The position numbers and the translations under genes were made by a program. Below are positions 17,525 through 27,297 of a DNA stretch of 64,000 nucleotides, piece by piece. Source of the stretch: Acetivibrio mesophilus (GTDB lineage Bacteria > Bacillota > Clostridia > Acetivibrionales > Acetivibrionaceae). The notes under the pieces are model-generated. The model made no database searches and was not told the origin of the DNA. It worked only from the letters and a program-made list of their open reading frames with translations. The stretch's first letter is position 1; the number at the start of each line of letters is the position of its first letter. The stretch lies in NCBI RefSeq assembly GCF_004102745.1, contig NZ_RLII01000001.1, positions 372,001-436,000 on the forward strand. Direction: 5' to 3'.

Positions 17525-18646
17525 ATGGAAATAAAATCTCTAAAGATTTCTTTTTCAGAGGAAGATAGGGCTTGGATTACCGATAGGATCGATGAGTGCT
17601 TGGCCACAGGGCAATTGAGCCAAGGTAAATTCGTGATGGAATTTGAAGAGGAGCTTAAAAAATATTTGAATGTTAAGCAAGCTATAGCAGTAAATTCAGG
17701 AACAGGTGCAATCGATCTTGTTATGAAAATTTTAGATGTTAATAATAAAGATGTTCTTGTCCCAACTAACACTTTTTTGGCAACAGCAGTAGGAGTTAAA
17801 TTTTCCGGTGGGAATGTAAAGCTTGTTGACATAGATCCAAAAACATTATCAGTGAGTCTAAAAAGCCTCAAAGAGCGAGTTACCAAAAATACAGCAGGTG
17901 TTATCATTGTTCATATTGGAGGTATCGTTACACCGGAAATTGAGGATATTAGAGAATGGTGTGACCGGAATGGATTGTGGCTTTTTGAAGATGCAGCACA
18001 TGCTATAGGGAGCTCTTTTCATGGGAAGTTTGCAGGAACGTTTGGTATTGCCGGTTCTTTCTCATTATTTGCCACAAAAGTAATAACTAGTGCTGAAGGT
18101 GGAGCCATTGTAACTAATGACGATGAACTTGCTGAAAAGATAAAATTGTTCAGGAATCATGGAAAACCAAAACCATGGGATACTTACCACACAAGTCTTG
18201 GTTCAAACTACAGAATGCATGAAATAACTGCGATTATTGCGCTTTCTCAACTAAGGAAGCTGGATAAAATCATTCAGGAGAGAGATAGAATTGCAAACAT
18301 GTACACAGAAAAAATAAAGCAGCATCTACCTGAATTGGAACTGATATTACCTGAGGATAGATCAAATTGGTATAAATATACTGCAATGCTACCAAATGAA
18401 ATAGATAGGGAAGTTGTTAAATCCAGATTAAAAGAAAAAAATATTAATCTGCAAGGAGAAGTCTATGGGATCCCCTTACATAAACAACCGATTGCGGAGA
18501 TGTTAGATTCCTATAAAAATTTTGAAGTTGCAGACAATGTTTGTTCTAGACATATTTGCTTACCCATTTATCAAGGACTGACAGATTCTGAAATAAATTA
18601 TGTAGTAGAGGAGCTGGCAAAAGTAATTGCCGAACTAAAAAAATAA
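17525..18646 (+). CDS. DegT/DnrJ/EryC1-family PLP aminotransferase
   Basis: A 373-residue sugar-type aminotransferase. Visible are AVNSGTGAIDLVMK (PLP phosphate contact, about 57-70), DVLVPTNTFLATA, the PLP-ring Asp in WLFEDAAHAIGSSF, and the catalytic Lys in SFSLFATKVITSAEGGAI (about residue 184), then LGSNYRMHEITA. The family transfers amino groups to keto-sugars or related ketones. With the epimerase at 28805 and the GT1 enzyme at 38687 it suggests an amino-sugar or an aminated acyl unit. GGGGG precedes the ATG. Confidence 0.92.
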   Translation: MEIKSLKISFSEEDRAWITDRIDECLATGQLSQGKFVMEFEEELKKYLNVKQAIAVNSGTGAIDLVMKILDVNNKDVLVPTNTFLATAVGVKFSGGNVKLVDIDPKTLSVSLKSLKERVTKNTAGVIIVHIGGIVTPEIEDIREWCDRNGLWLFEDAAHAIGSSFHGKFAGTFGIAGSFSLFATKVITSAEGGAIVTNDDELAEKIKLFRNHGKPKPWDTYHTSLGSNYRMHEITAIIALSQLRKLDKIIQERDRIANMYTEKIKQHLPELELILPEDRSNWYKYTAMLPNEIDREVVKSRLKEKNINLQGEVYGIPLHKQPIAEMLDSYKNFEVADNVCSRHICLPIYQGLTDSEINYVVEELAKVIAELKK

Positions 18647-18697
18647 TTTTATAAACTTACTTCCTAATATAAATTAAACACCTGTGGAGGAAACATA

Positions 18698-19699
18698 ATG
18701 GATTCCGAAATAGTCGTAGAGAATTTGAGAAAAGTTTATAAAGTTCCTGTTCGCAACCATGGATTAATTTCATCTCTTAAAAGCCTTATACATCCAATAT
18801 ACAATAATGTTGTCGCTGTTGATGGCATCAGTTTTAAGATTAAAAAAAGTGAAATAATTGGGTTTTTAGGACCTAATGGTGCTGGAAAAACAACTACGCT
18901 TAAAATGTTGGCCGGCCTTTTGTATCCTACCTCCGGCAGTGTTGAAGTGTTTGGATTTAAGCCTTATGAAAGAAAAAGTGAATATCTAAAAAAAATTAGT
19001 ATGATTACAGGGAATAAATCTCAGCTAAATCAAAGCATAACTGTCTTAGATTCGTTATATCTGACTAAAGAAATCTATGGAATAGAAGATAAAGTTTACA
19101 AAAAAAGGTTGGATGAATTGGTAGAGTTATTAAACATATCGGAGCTTCTATTAAGGCTCCCTAGAAACCTTTCTCTTGGAGAAAGAGCAAAATGTGAATT
19201 TGCTGTTGCTTTATTATATAAACCTGAAATTATTTATCTTGATGAACCCACATTGGGAATGGACATCTCTGTACAAATCAAATTGAGGGAGTTTATAAAA
19301 ACATATAACAAAGAAAATAACATAACGGTAATATTAACAAGTCATTATATGGGGGATATAACGTCCTTATGTTCTAGAGTAATACTTATTGATAAGGGAA
19401 AATTAATGTACGATGGTGGACTCATGGAATTAAGCAATAAGTTATTGCCATTTAAGCTTATAAAAATTACATTTCATGATAAACCCGCTGGCTTTAAAAA
19501 AGTAAAAAGCTTATTAAAATGTGAAACTACGCTGATAAATGAAATTGAACAGTCTATCGCATTAAGAATTAAAAAAGAAGATGTTTCAAGAGCAACGGTA
19601 GAATTATTAAATAACTTCTCTTTAGCTGACTTAACTATAGAAGACCCTAGCATTGAAGCTGTGTTTGATCAAGTATATAGAGAAGGAGTATCGGTATGA
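18698..19699 (+). CDS. ABC exporter ATP-binding protein (exporter 2)
   Basis: A 333-residue ABC ATPase with Walker A GPNGAGKTTT (about 63), signature LSLGERAKCE, Walker B IIYLDEPTLGMD, and H-loop LTSHYMGD, plus an 80-residue C-terminal extension. This is the type that pairs with two ABC-2-like permeases (COG4586 with COG4587 and COG3694), exactly the arrangement that follows. The variant LSLGE replaces the usual LSGGE. GTGGAGG lies before the ATG; the stop overlaps the next ATG. Confidence 0.9.
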   Translation: MDSEIVVENLRKVYKVPVRNHGLISSLKSLIHPIYNNVVAVDGISFKIKKSEIIGFLGPNGAGKTTTLKMLAGLLYPTSGSVEVFGFKPYERKSEYLKKISMITGNKSQLNQSITVLDSLYLTKEIYGIEDKVYKKRLDELVELLNISELLLRLPRNLSLGERAKCEFAVALLYKPEIIYLDEPTLGMDISVQIKLREFIKTYNKENNITVILTSHYMGDITSLCSRVILIDKGKLMYDGGLMELSNKLLPFKLIKITFHDKPAGFKKVKSLLKCETTLINEIEQSIALRIKKEDVSRATVELLNNFSLADLTIEDPSIEAVFDQVYREGVSV

Positions 19700-20487
19700 A
19701 CTTTCGCGGCGGAATAGCACTAATAAAAAAGTCTCTTTTTAGCTATATGGCTTCAAAAGGCTTTTTTTGGACACTGACGCTTGGATGGATGTTACTGCCT
19801 CTAATCTATATGCTGGTATGGATCGTCGCATCGGAAAATAGCTCAATATCCGGCTTTAACCAAAGTGATTTTATCAGCTATTATACCATTATGATATTTG
19901 TAAATCAGATTACATATCCGATATCACACTGGACAGTTGGTGATAGTATCTTTAATGGAACATTTGCAACCTGGCTTTTAAGACCTCTGCCGCCCATTTA
20001 TGAACCGATTGCTGCAGATATCGCAATGAAGATTGCATGTTTGCCTTTTATTGTTATTTTTATATCTGTAATTGTATTGTTATTTGGGTTCAGTATTAGA
20101 CTTACCGTAATAAATCTTATATTTTTTATTTTGTGTCTGATTTTGGCACAGCTTTTAAGGTTTATATTTGCTTATACCATTTCACTTATGGCTTTGGTAA
20201 CAAATAAAATAAATTCGCTTTTAAGCGTGAATGATTTATTGGTTTTTTTATTTGCTGGCCAAGTAATTCCAACTGTTTTATTACCTGGATTTGTTAAAAT
20301 AATAGCAGTATTTTTACCCTTCAGGTACATGCTGGGTTTTCCCATTGAGTTGGTTACTGGCAAATTGGGTATGGCAATGATTGTACAAGGGATAATATTG
20401 CAGGTGCTATGGCTTAGCGTTGTAATTATAACAAACAAGATTGTTTGGAAAAAATGTATAAAACGATATGCCTCAGTTGGACAGTAA
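19696..20487 (+). CDS. ABC exporter permease A (exporter 2)
   Basis: A 263-residue membrane protein with six hydrophobic segments (GFFWTLTLGWMLLPLIYMLV; FISYYTIMIFVNQI; IACLPFIVIFISVIVLLFG; LTVINLIFFILCLILAQL; ISLMALVTNKINSLLSVNDLLVFLFAG; MIVQGIILQVLWLSVVII). It resembles the COG4587 partner of three-part exporters. The ATG overlaps the ATPase stop by four bases. Confidence 0.85.
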   Translation: MNFRGGIALIKKSLFSYMASKGFFWTLTLGWMLLPLIYMLVWIVASENSSISGFNQSDFISYYTIMIFVNQITYPISHWTVGDSIFNGTFATWLLRPLPPIYEPIAADIAMKIACLPFIVIFISVIVLLFGFSIRLTVINLIFFILCLILAQLLRFIFAYTISLMALVTNKINSLLSVNDLLVFLFAGQVIPTVLLPGFVKIIAVFLPFRYMLGFPIELVTGKLGMAMIVQGIILQVLWLSVVIITNKIVWKKCIKRYASVGQ

Positions 20488-20502
20488 AGGGGAAAGCAGA
20501 CA

Positions 20503-21306
20503 ATGAAGTATTTAAAATTATTCAAAAGCATGGCAGTATTATTTTTTAAAACCTCTTTTCAACAAGAGATGGCATTTAGATTTGACTTTATTATCAAAAT
20601 ATTTAATTCTGCTTTAAGTATAACCGGAAGTATTGCAAGTGTTTTTATCATATTTTCAGCAGTCGAAACAGTTAATGGATGGGGGCTATATCAAACCCTT
20701 GCTGTAACAGGTTGTTTTCTGTTTGTTCAGAGCATTAAGAATCTATTTCTTGCTCCCGGATTATCGTCAGTATCCGGCCTCGATGGAGATTTGTGGACAG
20801 GAAGCTTTGACTTTACATTACTCAAACCTATACCTACACAATTATATATTAGTATTAGAGAATGGTCCCCTTTATCTATTTTTGATATATTAGTAAGTTT
20901 GATAGTTATTGGTTTATCTATTTTTTATTTAAGCATTACGATAACATTTATAAATGTTATGTTGTTTGTAGCAGCTCTATTTCTAGCAATAACAATACTA
21001 TATTCCATTATGCTAATATTGACTTCTGTAGCTTTTTGGTATCTAGGAACGCCATTATTATGGATATTCGATAGTTTTATGGAAATGGGACGTTTTCCGA
21101 TACGGATTTATCCGTCAGTTTTTAGAAATTTACTTACCTGGGTTATACCGGTTGGCTTTGTTGTTACAATCCCTGTAGAAGTACTAACGGGGAAAGCTTC
21201 ACCCTTCATTTTAATTGCCGGAGCTGTTTTCGCTGCCGTTCTTTATACAATTGCGGCCATGTTTTTTAAAAACAGTATAAAAAAGTATTCCAGTGCTTCT
21301 AGTTAA
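20503..21306 (+). CDS. ABC exporter permease B (exporter 2)
   Basis: A 267-residue membrane protein, second permease of the three-gene exporter (COG3694-like): FKTSFQQEMAFRFDFIIKIFN near the N-terminus, then about six hydrophobic segments and the conserved LDGDLWTGSFDFTLLKPIPTQLYI loop. It starts 15 bases after permease A with AAGGGG upstream. A second exporter in one cluster suggests separate handling of precursor and product, or resistance. Confidence 0.85.
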   Translation: MKYLKLFKSMAVLFFKTSFQQEMAFRFDFIIKIFNSALSITGSIASVFIIFSAVETVNGWGLYQTLAVTGCFLFVQSIKNLFLAPGLSSVSGLDGDLWTGSFDFTLLKPIPTQLYISIREWSPLSIFDILVSLIVIGLSIFYLSITITFINVMLFVAALFLAITILYSIMLILTSVAFWYLGTPLLWIFDSFMEMGRFPIRIYPSVFRNLLTWVIPVGFVVTIPVEVLTGKASPFILIAGAVFAAVLYTIAAMFFKNSIKKYSSASS

Positions 21307-21421
21307 GAAACGGATAAGTGTGATTTTTGATTTAAAACTCATAATCAAGGAAATTTGTGCGATTTCTGCAGAAAAATATGTGGAAATTGTAAATTTAATT
21401 ATAAATTATAGAAAGGATGAC

Positions 21422-22885
21422 ATGATGATGTACGAATCTAAGCTGTATAAAATGTTTAAAAAGCATCTCACACAAAATTCGGAAAGGGTTGCTATTATTA
21501 TTAATGATGTGCAAACAACCTACAAGGAATTATTTGAAAGAATTAATGCTTGGAAAAATTTTTTTGAGTCTGTAGGAGTAAATAAAGGAGATAGATTAAT
21601 TATTAGTACAGATCATCGACTTGAATTTATTGCTTCATGGTTGTCCTTATGGAGTATCGGTGCAATACCCATACCAATGGAACCAGTGGCCAGAGCACCG
21701 GAATTAACTCGTGCGATTGAGGCAGGAAAACCTCACCTTATATGCAGTGAAAATAGAGAGCATTTAAATGCTTTGCCCAAAAATTCTGAAATATTTAACT
21801 GTAATTTGCAGCCTTCGTGGGTTATCGCAAAAATTAACACAGATAATGATATTGATTCCGGTAAAGACAGTGCATTTTTTGCCTATACTTCAGGAACTAC
21901 GGGGGCTCCCAAATGTGTTATTTATGACATAGAAGGAACTGTAGCTATACTGGAGTCACTGATTAAAGCCTTTAAACTGACTCCTGAGGATGTTTTTATG
22001 ACACCTCTAAATCCTTCGCTGCCATCTGTTATATTTACTGCAATTTTACCTTCATTGGCTGCCGGTTCAACACTTGTATTGCTTGATGAACCAATTCCGC
22101 GGCGTGCCTTGAAAGTAATGGCTCAAACAGGTACAACTGTATTTTTTGCAGTACCGTATTTTTATAGATTAATGAATGAGACAATGAGTGTAAAGGCAGT
22201 CCAGCGTTTTGAACATTTAAGATTATGTGTTTCAACTTCTGCATTTCTTGATAACCACACATTCAATGAATTTTATAAATATACGGGAGTACCTATACGT
22301 TCGATTTTTTGCTCCTCAGAAGCTTTCTACTGTACTTTTTATGGAGGTGACGATATAGAGATTTTGAGAAAATCATGCGGTACAACGCTGGAGGGGGTAA
22401 AAATAAAAGTTGCGGATAAAGAAGATAATGAAGTGCCGCTGTTGACAGAAGGGCAGATCTTAGTGTCAGGGACTCATAAGTCTAAGGGCTATTTTTGTCG
22501 ACCTGAACTGGAAGAAAAGGTTTTTAAAAACGGATGGGTCCACACAGGGGATTTGGGCTATCTTGATGAAGAAGGCTATTTATACATAACCGGAAGAATT
22601 TCACACACTATAAATGTAGGTGGGCACTTAGTAAATCCCCAGGAAGTAGAGTCTATTTTGATATCCTATCCCGGGATTAGTGAAGCTATGATTTTAGGGG
22701 AAAAGGATCCAATGATAGGAGAACGTGTAATTGCGAAAGTTGTTTTAAAGGAAGGCGCTGAAATTGAAGAAAAGGAAGTAATAGAGTTTTGCAAAAAAAT
22801 GTTGCTCAAGTACAAAGTACCGGAAAGGATTGAAATTGTAGAATCTCTTCCAAAGAGTCGGTACGGCAAAATACGCAGAATGTAA
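21422..22885 (+). CDS. Acyl-adenylate-forming ligase 1 (AMP-binding)
   Basis: A 487-residue stand-alone adenylating enzyme. The P-loop is FFAYTSGTTGAPKCVIYD (about 155-172), with A5-like SIFCSSEAFYCT, A7 HTGDLGYLDEEGYLYITGR, A8 INVGGHLVNPQEVE, and the catalytic Lys in SRYGKIRRM at the extreme C-terminus. It should activate a carboxylic acid as acyl-AMP and load it onto CoA or one of the cluster carrier proteins. It is paralogous to the ligase at 27294 (both share SGTTG.PKCV, the SAFLD segment, CSSE, and the SRYGK end). Starts at 21422, 21425 and 21428 follow AAAGGA. Confidence 0.88.
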   Translation: MMMYESKLYKMFKKHLTQNSERVAIIINDVQTTYKELFERINAWKNFFESVGVNKGDRLIISTDHRLEFIASWLSLWSIGAIPIPMEPVARAPELTRAIEAGKPHLICSENREHLNALPKNSEIFNCNLQPSWVIAKINTDNDIDSGKDSAFFAYTSGTTGAPKCVIYDIEGTVAILESLIKAFKLTPEDVFMTPLNPSLPSVIFTAILPSLAAGSTLVLLDEPIPRRALKVMAQTGTTVFFAVPYFYRLMNETMSVKAVQRFEHLRLCVSTSAFLDNHTFNEFYKYTGVPIRSIFCSSEAFYCTFYGGDDIEILRKSCGTTLEGVKIKVADKEDNEVPLLTEGQILVSGTHKSKGYFCRPELEEKVFKNGWVHTGDLGYLDEEGYLYITGRISHTINVGGHLVNPQEVESILISYPGISEAMILGEKDPMIGERVIAKVVLKEGAEIEEKEVIEFCKKMLLKYKVPERIEIVESLPKSRYGKIRRM

Positions 22886-22946
22886 TGCATCAATACATAA
22901 GATCATAATGTCAACTATTTTATTAATTAAAAAAGGGGGGGAGAAT

Positions 22947-24572
22947 GTGAATACGGTATTATTAGAATGGAGGCCCTACACTTCATTATTTCAGAGAAAT
23001 AGTCTTGGTCTCCAATATATAGCTGCTACTTTAAGGCAGAATGGATACAAAACGCATATTCAAGTGTTTGAAGGGGAGGCAGTAGAGGAGGTTTGTAGAC
23101 AGGTTCTCCAACTGAAACCGGATATTGTAGCAATCCCGATTTACCCGGAGATAAAAGATACTGTTTATGCAATTTTTGACCATATAAAAGAATCTGATCC
23201 GAATATCACAACAATTTCAGGTGGACATACAGCAACTCTATATGCCGCAAAAATTATGAAGGAGCAAAAAAATATAGATTTAATTACTTGTGGTGAAAGT
23301 GAAGAAATCTATTTGGAGTTATGTAGAAATATTGAGAAAAAACAGAGCATAGAGAATGTAAAAGGTATTTTTTACAGAAAGAACAATTTGATATTGAAGA
23401 CAGGTCCTAGGGAGCAAATAAAGGATTTAAACGTGCTTCCTTTTCCAGTGGATGATATTACAAAAGACTTAAACGATGACACTTCTCCAACAGTATTTAC
23501 ATCGATTTCTTCCTCAAGAGGTTGCCTTGGGAATTGTGATTTTTGTGTTTCCCACAGGGTTAGTAAAATTGTCAAAAACGCAAAATGGAGGGGAAGAGAT
23601 CCGGAAAGCATTATTGAAGAAATAAAATGTATTATCAGCAATTTTCCCGGGAAAAGAATTGCAATAGAGTTTGTTGACAGTTCGTTTGAAGACCCTGATC
23701 CGAGGAATAAATCGCGCATATTGAAGTTTGTGGATCTGCTGGAATCAAACGATATAAAAATAGCGTTTTCTTTTTTGACGAGAGCAGAATCTTGGTCGGA
23801 AAAAGATACAGATCTAATTAAGAGAATGAGAAAATGTGGGCTTTTCCGCGTTTCACCCGGTTTTGAAAGTGGATCGGAAGCTTCTTTGATATCCTTTGGA
23901 AAGCGTGCTTCTGTTGAAAACAATTACAAAGCCTATGAGGTATTTTCAAAAAACGGTGTAGATGTGTGTGGGCTTATTATTATGTTCCACCCATATGTTA
24001 CATTCAATGATTTGCGAAATAATGCAAAGTTTATAGTTGACATAGGGCTAGGCCATAGACCGCAGAGTTGGCTCCATTCATTATATGTATTTCCTGATAC
24101 CCGAATATTTCATAGAATTGCAATGGACGGACTTCTTATTGGAACAGATAAAAGCCAATTTGTCTATTTATATTCTTTTAACGATGGAAGGATGGAAAAA
24201 CTCTATAAAACCGTAGAGCGATTGAAAAGATTGCCTGTAGTTGATGATTTTGAAAATACATGTGAAAAGATTTCTTATGAGCTAAAGCTATATGAGGTTT
24301 GGAAAGAGCAGTATGATGAATTTGAAAAAGTCAGAGATATAATGGACGAATACATTAATTCATTTAAGAAGACCTCAAAAATAGTTAGTGAGAGACTTAA
24401 TGAGATGTTTTTAGAACTTGTTGAACTGGCAGAAGCCCGCAAGATACTGCATAAAGAAGAAAAAATTATAGAAGAGTGGAACCACTTGTTAGAGGAAAAA
24501 CATAATTATCTTGAAAGTGAGTGGGTACGTTTCAGGGTTAAATTGCTGAGGAAAGGAATAAGACTAATATAA
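22947..24572 (+). CDS. B12-binding radical SAM enzyme 1
   Basis: A 541-residue cobalamin-dependent radical-SAM protein. An N-terminal B12-binding Rossmann domain (about 1-140, with ISGGHTATLYA) is followed by the [4Fe-4S] motif GCLGNCDFC near residue 191 (C-x3-C-x2-C) and a radical-SAM barrel (VDSSFEDPDPRNKSRIL, SPGFESGSEASL, GLIIMFHPYVT). The family typically methylates unactivated carbon or rearranges substrates. The GTG at 22947 is the likely start, preceded by GGGGGGGAGA. It is clearly paralogous to the protein at 25666. Confidence 0.9.
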   Translation: MNTVLLEWRPYTSLFQRNSLGLQYIAATLRQNGYKTHIQVFEGEAVEEVCRQVLQLKPDIVAIPIYPEIKDTVYAIFDHIKESDPNITTISGGHTATLYAAKIMKEQKNIDLITCGESEEIYLELCRNIEKKQSIENVKGIFYRKNNLILKTGPREQIKDLNVLPFPVDDITKDLNDDTSPTVFTSISSSRGCLGNCDFCVSHRVSKIVKNAKWRGRDPESIIEEIKCIISNFPGKRIAIEFVDSSFEDPDPRNKSRILKFVDLLESNDIKIAFSFLTRAESWSEKDTDLIKRMRKCGLFRVSPGFESGSEASLISFGKRASVENNYKAYEVFSKNGVDVCGLIIMFHPYVTFNDLRNNAKFIVDIGLGHRPQSWLHSLYVFPDTRIFHRIAMDGLLIGTDKSQFVYLYSFNDGRMEKLYKTVERLKRLPVVDDFENTCEKISYELKLYEVWKEQYDEFEKVRDIMDEYINSFKKTSKIVSERLNEMFLELVELAEARKILHKEEKIIEEWNHLLEEKHNYLESEWVRFRVKLLRKGIRLI

Positions 24573-24585
24573 GTGGGGGGATATT

Positions 24586-25620
24586 GTGGAACTGGAAGCT
24601 CTTAAATATATAAAAGCAAATGATAGAATTGCCATTGCAAATGTCACCAAAAATAATTTTATGGGAATTGAATTGCTTTTGAAACAGCTAAATTTTCCGG
24701 TGGAACTTATTGGTGGATGGAATAAGGAAGAGACTTTAATAAAAGATAATGCCTTCTGTGAATATACAGGTAAAATAACTTTAAAAAAAGACATGCATAC
24801 CTTTTTAAACAGCCTTTTAGAGTCGGAATATCCTGATACTATAATTTTTCCTCCGCAAAGTGAAAAAATTCTTGATGATATTGAATTAATCTTAGAAATA
24901 AATTTTACCGGAAAAATTAAAACAATCATCATCATTCGTGGATATAAAGCAAATTTATCTCTTGAAGAAATGAAAAAAATTGCTGTCCTAAGCAGGAAAA
25001 ATAATATCAATATTGCCGTTGGTGATATTAAGAATACAGGGTATAGTATAGGGTACCTGCTGGACTCTGTAGAAAATATGCCATGGACCGTAAATGAGCT
25101 GGATCCGGATTTAGCTGAGTATATAAATAAAAACAATTTAAATCAGGGTACCTTTTTGGACTTGGGAACAGGAGCAGGAACCCAGGCGGTTGAGCTTGCA
25201 AAATTGGGTTTTACTGTAACAGCAACAGATTTAGTTAAATATGCCTTTGAGAACACTGCTGCGAAAGTTAACAATGTTGATTTTATTGAAGACAATATAT
25301 TGGATACACGGTTAAATAAAAAGTTTGACTATATATTTGATCGAGGATGTCTTCACGCTTTGGGCAAGGAGAACTATGAAACATATGTCAGACAAGTAAA
25401 GAAAATACTTAAGGATGATGGCATATTGTTATTAAAATATGCAACAAACGATAATAAGCACCTGACGAAAGATGTTCTAAAGTATTACTATTCGGAAGAT
25501 GAGCTTTACGACTTTATTAATAGCAATTTTATAATTGATGAAATTAAAACAACTTTTTATCAGCAGAATTCTGACTATACTCCTATGAAGGCCATATTTG
25601 CTGTCTTAAGGATTGGTTAA
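24586..25620 (+). CDS. Class I SAM methyltransferase with extra N-terminal domain
   Basis: A 344-residue protein. The C-terminal half is a class I methyltransferase: FLDLGTGAGTQAVELAKLG (motif I, about 187-205), TATDLVKYA, FDYIFDRGCLHAL (as in TPMT/TehB-like enzymes), and LKDDGILLLKYA. The N-terminal 170 residues, with several hydrophobic strands (TIIFPPQ, KTIIIIRGYK, INIAVGD), match nothing I recognise and may bind the substrate or carrier. The GTG at 24586 has GTGGGGGG upstream. It lies between the two paralogous radical-SAM genes. Confidence 0.85.
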   Translation: MELEALKYIKANDRIAIANVTKNNFMGIELLLKQLNFPVELIGGWNKEETLIKDNAFCEYTGKITLKKDMHTFLNSLLESEYPDTIIFPPQSEKILDDIELILEINFTGKIKTIIIIRGYKANLSLEEMKKIAVLSRKNNINIAVGDIKNTGYSIGYLLDSVENMPWTVNELDPDLAEYINKNNLNQGTFLDLGTGAGTQAVELAKLGFTVTATDLVKYAFENTAAKVNNVDFIEDNILDTRLNKKFDYIFDRGCLHALGKENYETYVRQVKKILKDDGILLLKYATNDNKHLTKDVLKYYYSEDELYDFINSNFIIDEIKTTFYQQNSDYTPMKAIFAVLRIG

Positions 25621-25665
25621 GTTGAAATTAGAGTTTATTTTACAAATAAAAGGGAGGTGGAGAGG

Positions 25666-27297
25666 TTGAAAAAATTAAAAATTGCTCTATTAGAAATAAG
25701 AAATAGTGTGACCATTTATAAATTCACTTTAGGTATCCACTATCTAACTTCTGTACTTCGCGAAGACGGTTATACAGTGAGTGAAATGCTTTTTGAAGCC
25801 GAAGAAGTTGATTCTATTTCAGAAATGATACTAGAAAAAGATCCTGATGTTGTTGGAATAAGTTTTTATAGAGAAACTGAAGAATACATTTTTAAACTGG
25901 CCCGGCTATTGAAAAAAGCAAAACCTAATATCAAAGTGTTTTTAGGAGGACATACGGCAACGTTATATTCTACCTATATATTAAAAAAGGAAAAAAACAT
26001 TGATATTGTCGTCAATAGTGAGGGAGAAAAAACAGTGCTGGATCTTGTAAACCGATTGGAGGAAGGAAGAAGTCTTGAAACTTGTGAAGGTATCACTTAT
26101 AGACAAGATGATGAAATAATAAAAAATAAAAACCGTGAATTGATTGAAAATCTTGATGAACTTCCATTTCCAGCCATTGACGTATTAAAGGAAAAAAGTC
26201 TGAATAATAATTATGTATTTGCTGGTATTTCAACTTCGAGAGGATGTATGGGAAAATGTGCCTTCTGTGTGGCAAACAGATTCTATACATATGAAAAAAA
26301 ATATAACTGGAGAGGAAGATCACCTGCAAATGTTGTGGATGAAATACTGTATTTGAAAAAGTCATTTCCTGACAAACGATTGTTTTATACTATTATTGAT
26401 AGTTCAATTGAAGATCCTGACCCAATCAGAAAAAATAGGCTTAAAGAATTAGTGAGTCTGATGGAGAAAAATAATATCCATATTCCGTTTAACTGTTATA
26501 CAAGGTCTGAATCATGGAGCGAAAATGACATCGATTTAATCAAGAGACTTAAAAATGTTGGGTTGTTTGAAGTGAATATTGGATATGAAGGAAGTATTGA
26601 AAAGACACTGGAGATATTTAAGAAAAGAGCTTCTATAGATGATAATTACAGAGCATATCGTATTTTTAAAGATGAAAACATCAATGTGTTCGGTTTTTTA
26701 ATTATGTTTCATCCATATACATCCTTTACAGAGTTGCGGTCAAACGCTGAGCTGCTTTTGAAAGTAGAAATGGCATACCATCCGCAGTCCTGGTGGCAGA
26801 CAATGGATTTGTGGCCGGATTCCAGAATATTTTTTGATGTAACCAAGGACGGACTATTAATGGGGCCAGAAGAAAAGGGCTATATTTTTAACTATGCCTA
26901 TGAAGATGGAAGGATTCACAGGGTAAATGCTGCAATGAAAAAAATTGGGGAATCCCAAGAAAGCATAGCATATGTAAATACAAATGAAAAGATAAAACTC
27001 GATCAACTTCTCTATAATGTGTGGAAAGAACAGGACTCTCAGCTAAAGGTTATTGAAAATGAAATGAGTGAATATATTGAGTTATATGAACAAAGAAAAA
27101 AGCTCATGGGCATTTGTCAGTATGAATATTTTATGGAACTGATAGACAAGACTGAAAGGGATTTGTCTGACAGGGAAATAGATAGTATTTGTAACGATTG
27201 GATTTCTGCCTTGCGTGAAAATAATATTGAGCTTGAAAAAATATGGCTTAAATTCAACATGATGTTCAGACGAAAGAAAGTTGAACTACTTGTATGA
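25666..27297 (+). CDS. B12-binding radical SAM enzyme 2
   Basis: A 543-residue paralogue of the enzyme at 22947, with the same order: a B12-binding Rossmann domain (FLGGHTATLYS), [4Fe-4S] motif GCMGKCAFC near residue 192, then IDSSIEDPDPIRKNRLK, GYEGSIEKTLEIF, FGFLIMFHPYTSF and a long charged C-terminal helix region. A TTG start at 25666 is likely because AGGGAGG lies eight bases upstream; GTG 25657 overlaps that ribosome site. The final codons overlap the next gene (ATGA), coupling it to ligase 2. Confidence 0.9.
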   Translation: MKKLKIALLEIRNSVTIYKFTLGIHYLTSVLREDGYTVSEMLFEAEEVDSISEMILEKDPDVVGISFYRETEEYIFKLARLLKKAKPNIKVFLGGHTATLYSTYILKKEKNIDIVVNSEGEKTVLDLVNRLEEGRSLETCEGITYRQDDEIIKNKNRELIENLDELPFPAIDVLKEKSLNNNYVFAGISTSRGCMGKCAFCVANRFYTYEKKYNWRGRSPANVVDEILYLKKSFPDKRLFYTIIDSSIEDPDPIRKNRLKELVSLMEKNNIHIPFNCYTRSESWSENDIDLIKRLKNVGLFEVNIGYEGSIEKTLEIFKKRASIDDNYRAYRIFKDENINVFGFLIMFHPYTSFTELRSNAELLLKVEMAYHPQSWWQTMDLWPDSRIFFDVTKDGLLMGPEEKGYIFNYAYEDGRIHRVNAAMKKIGESQESIAYVNTNEKIKLDQLLYNVWKEQDSQLKVIENEMSEYIELYEQRKKLMGICQYEYFMELIDKTERDLSDREIDSICNDWISALRENNIELEKIWLKFNMMFRRKKVELLV

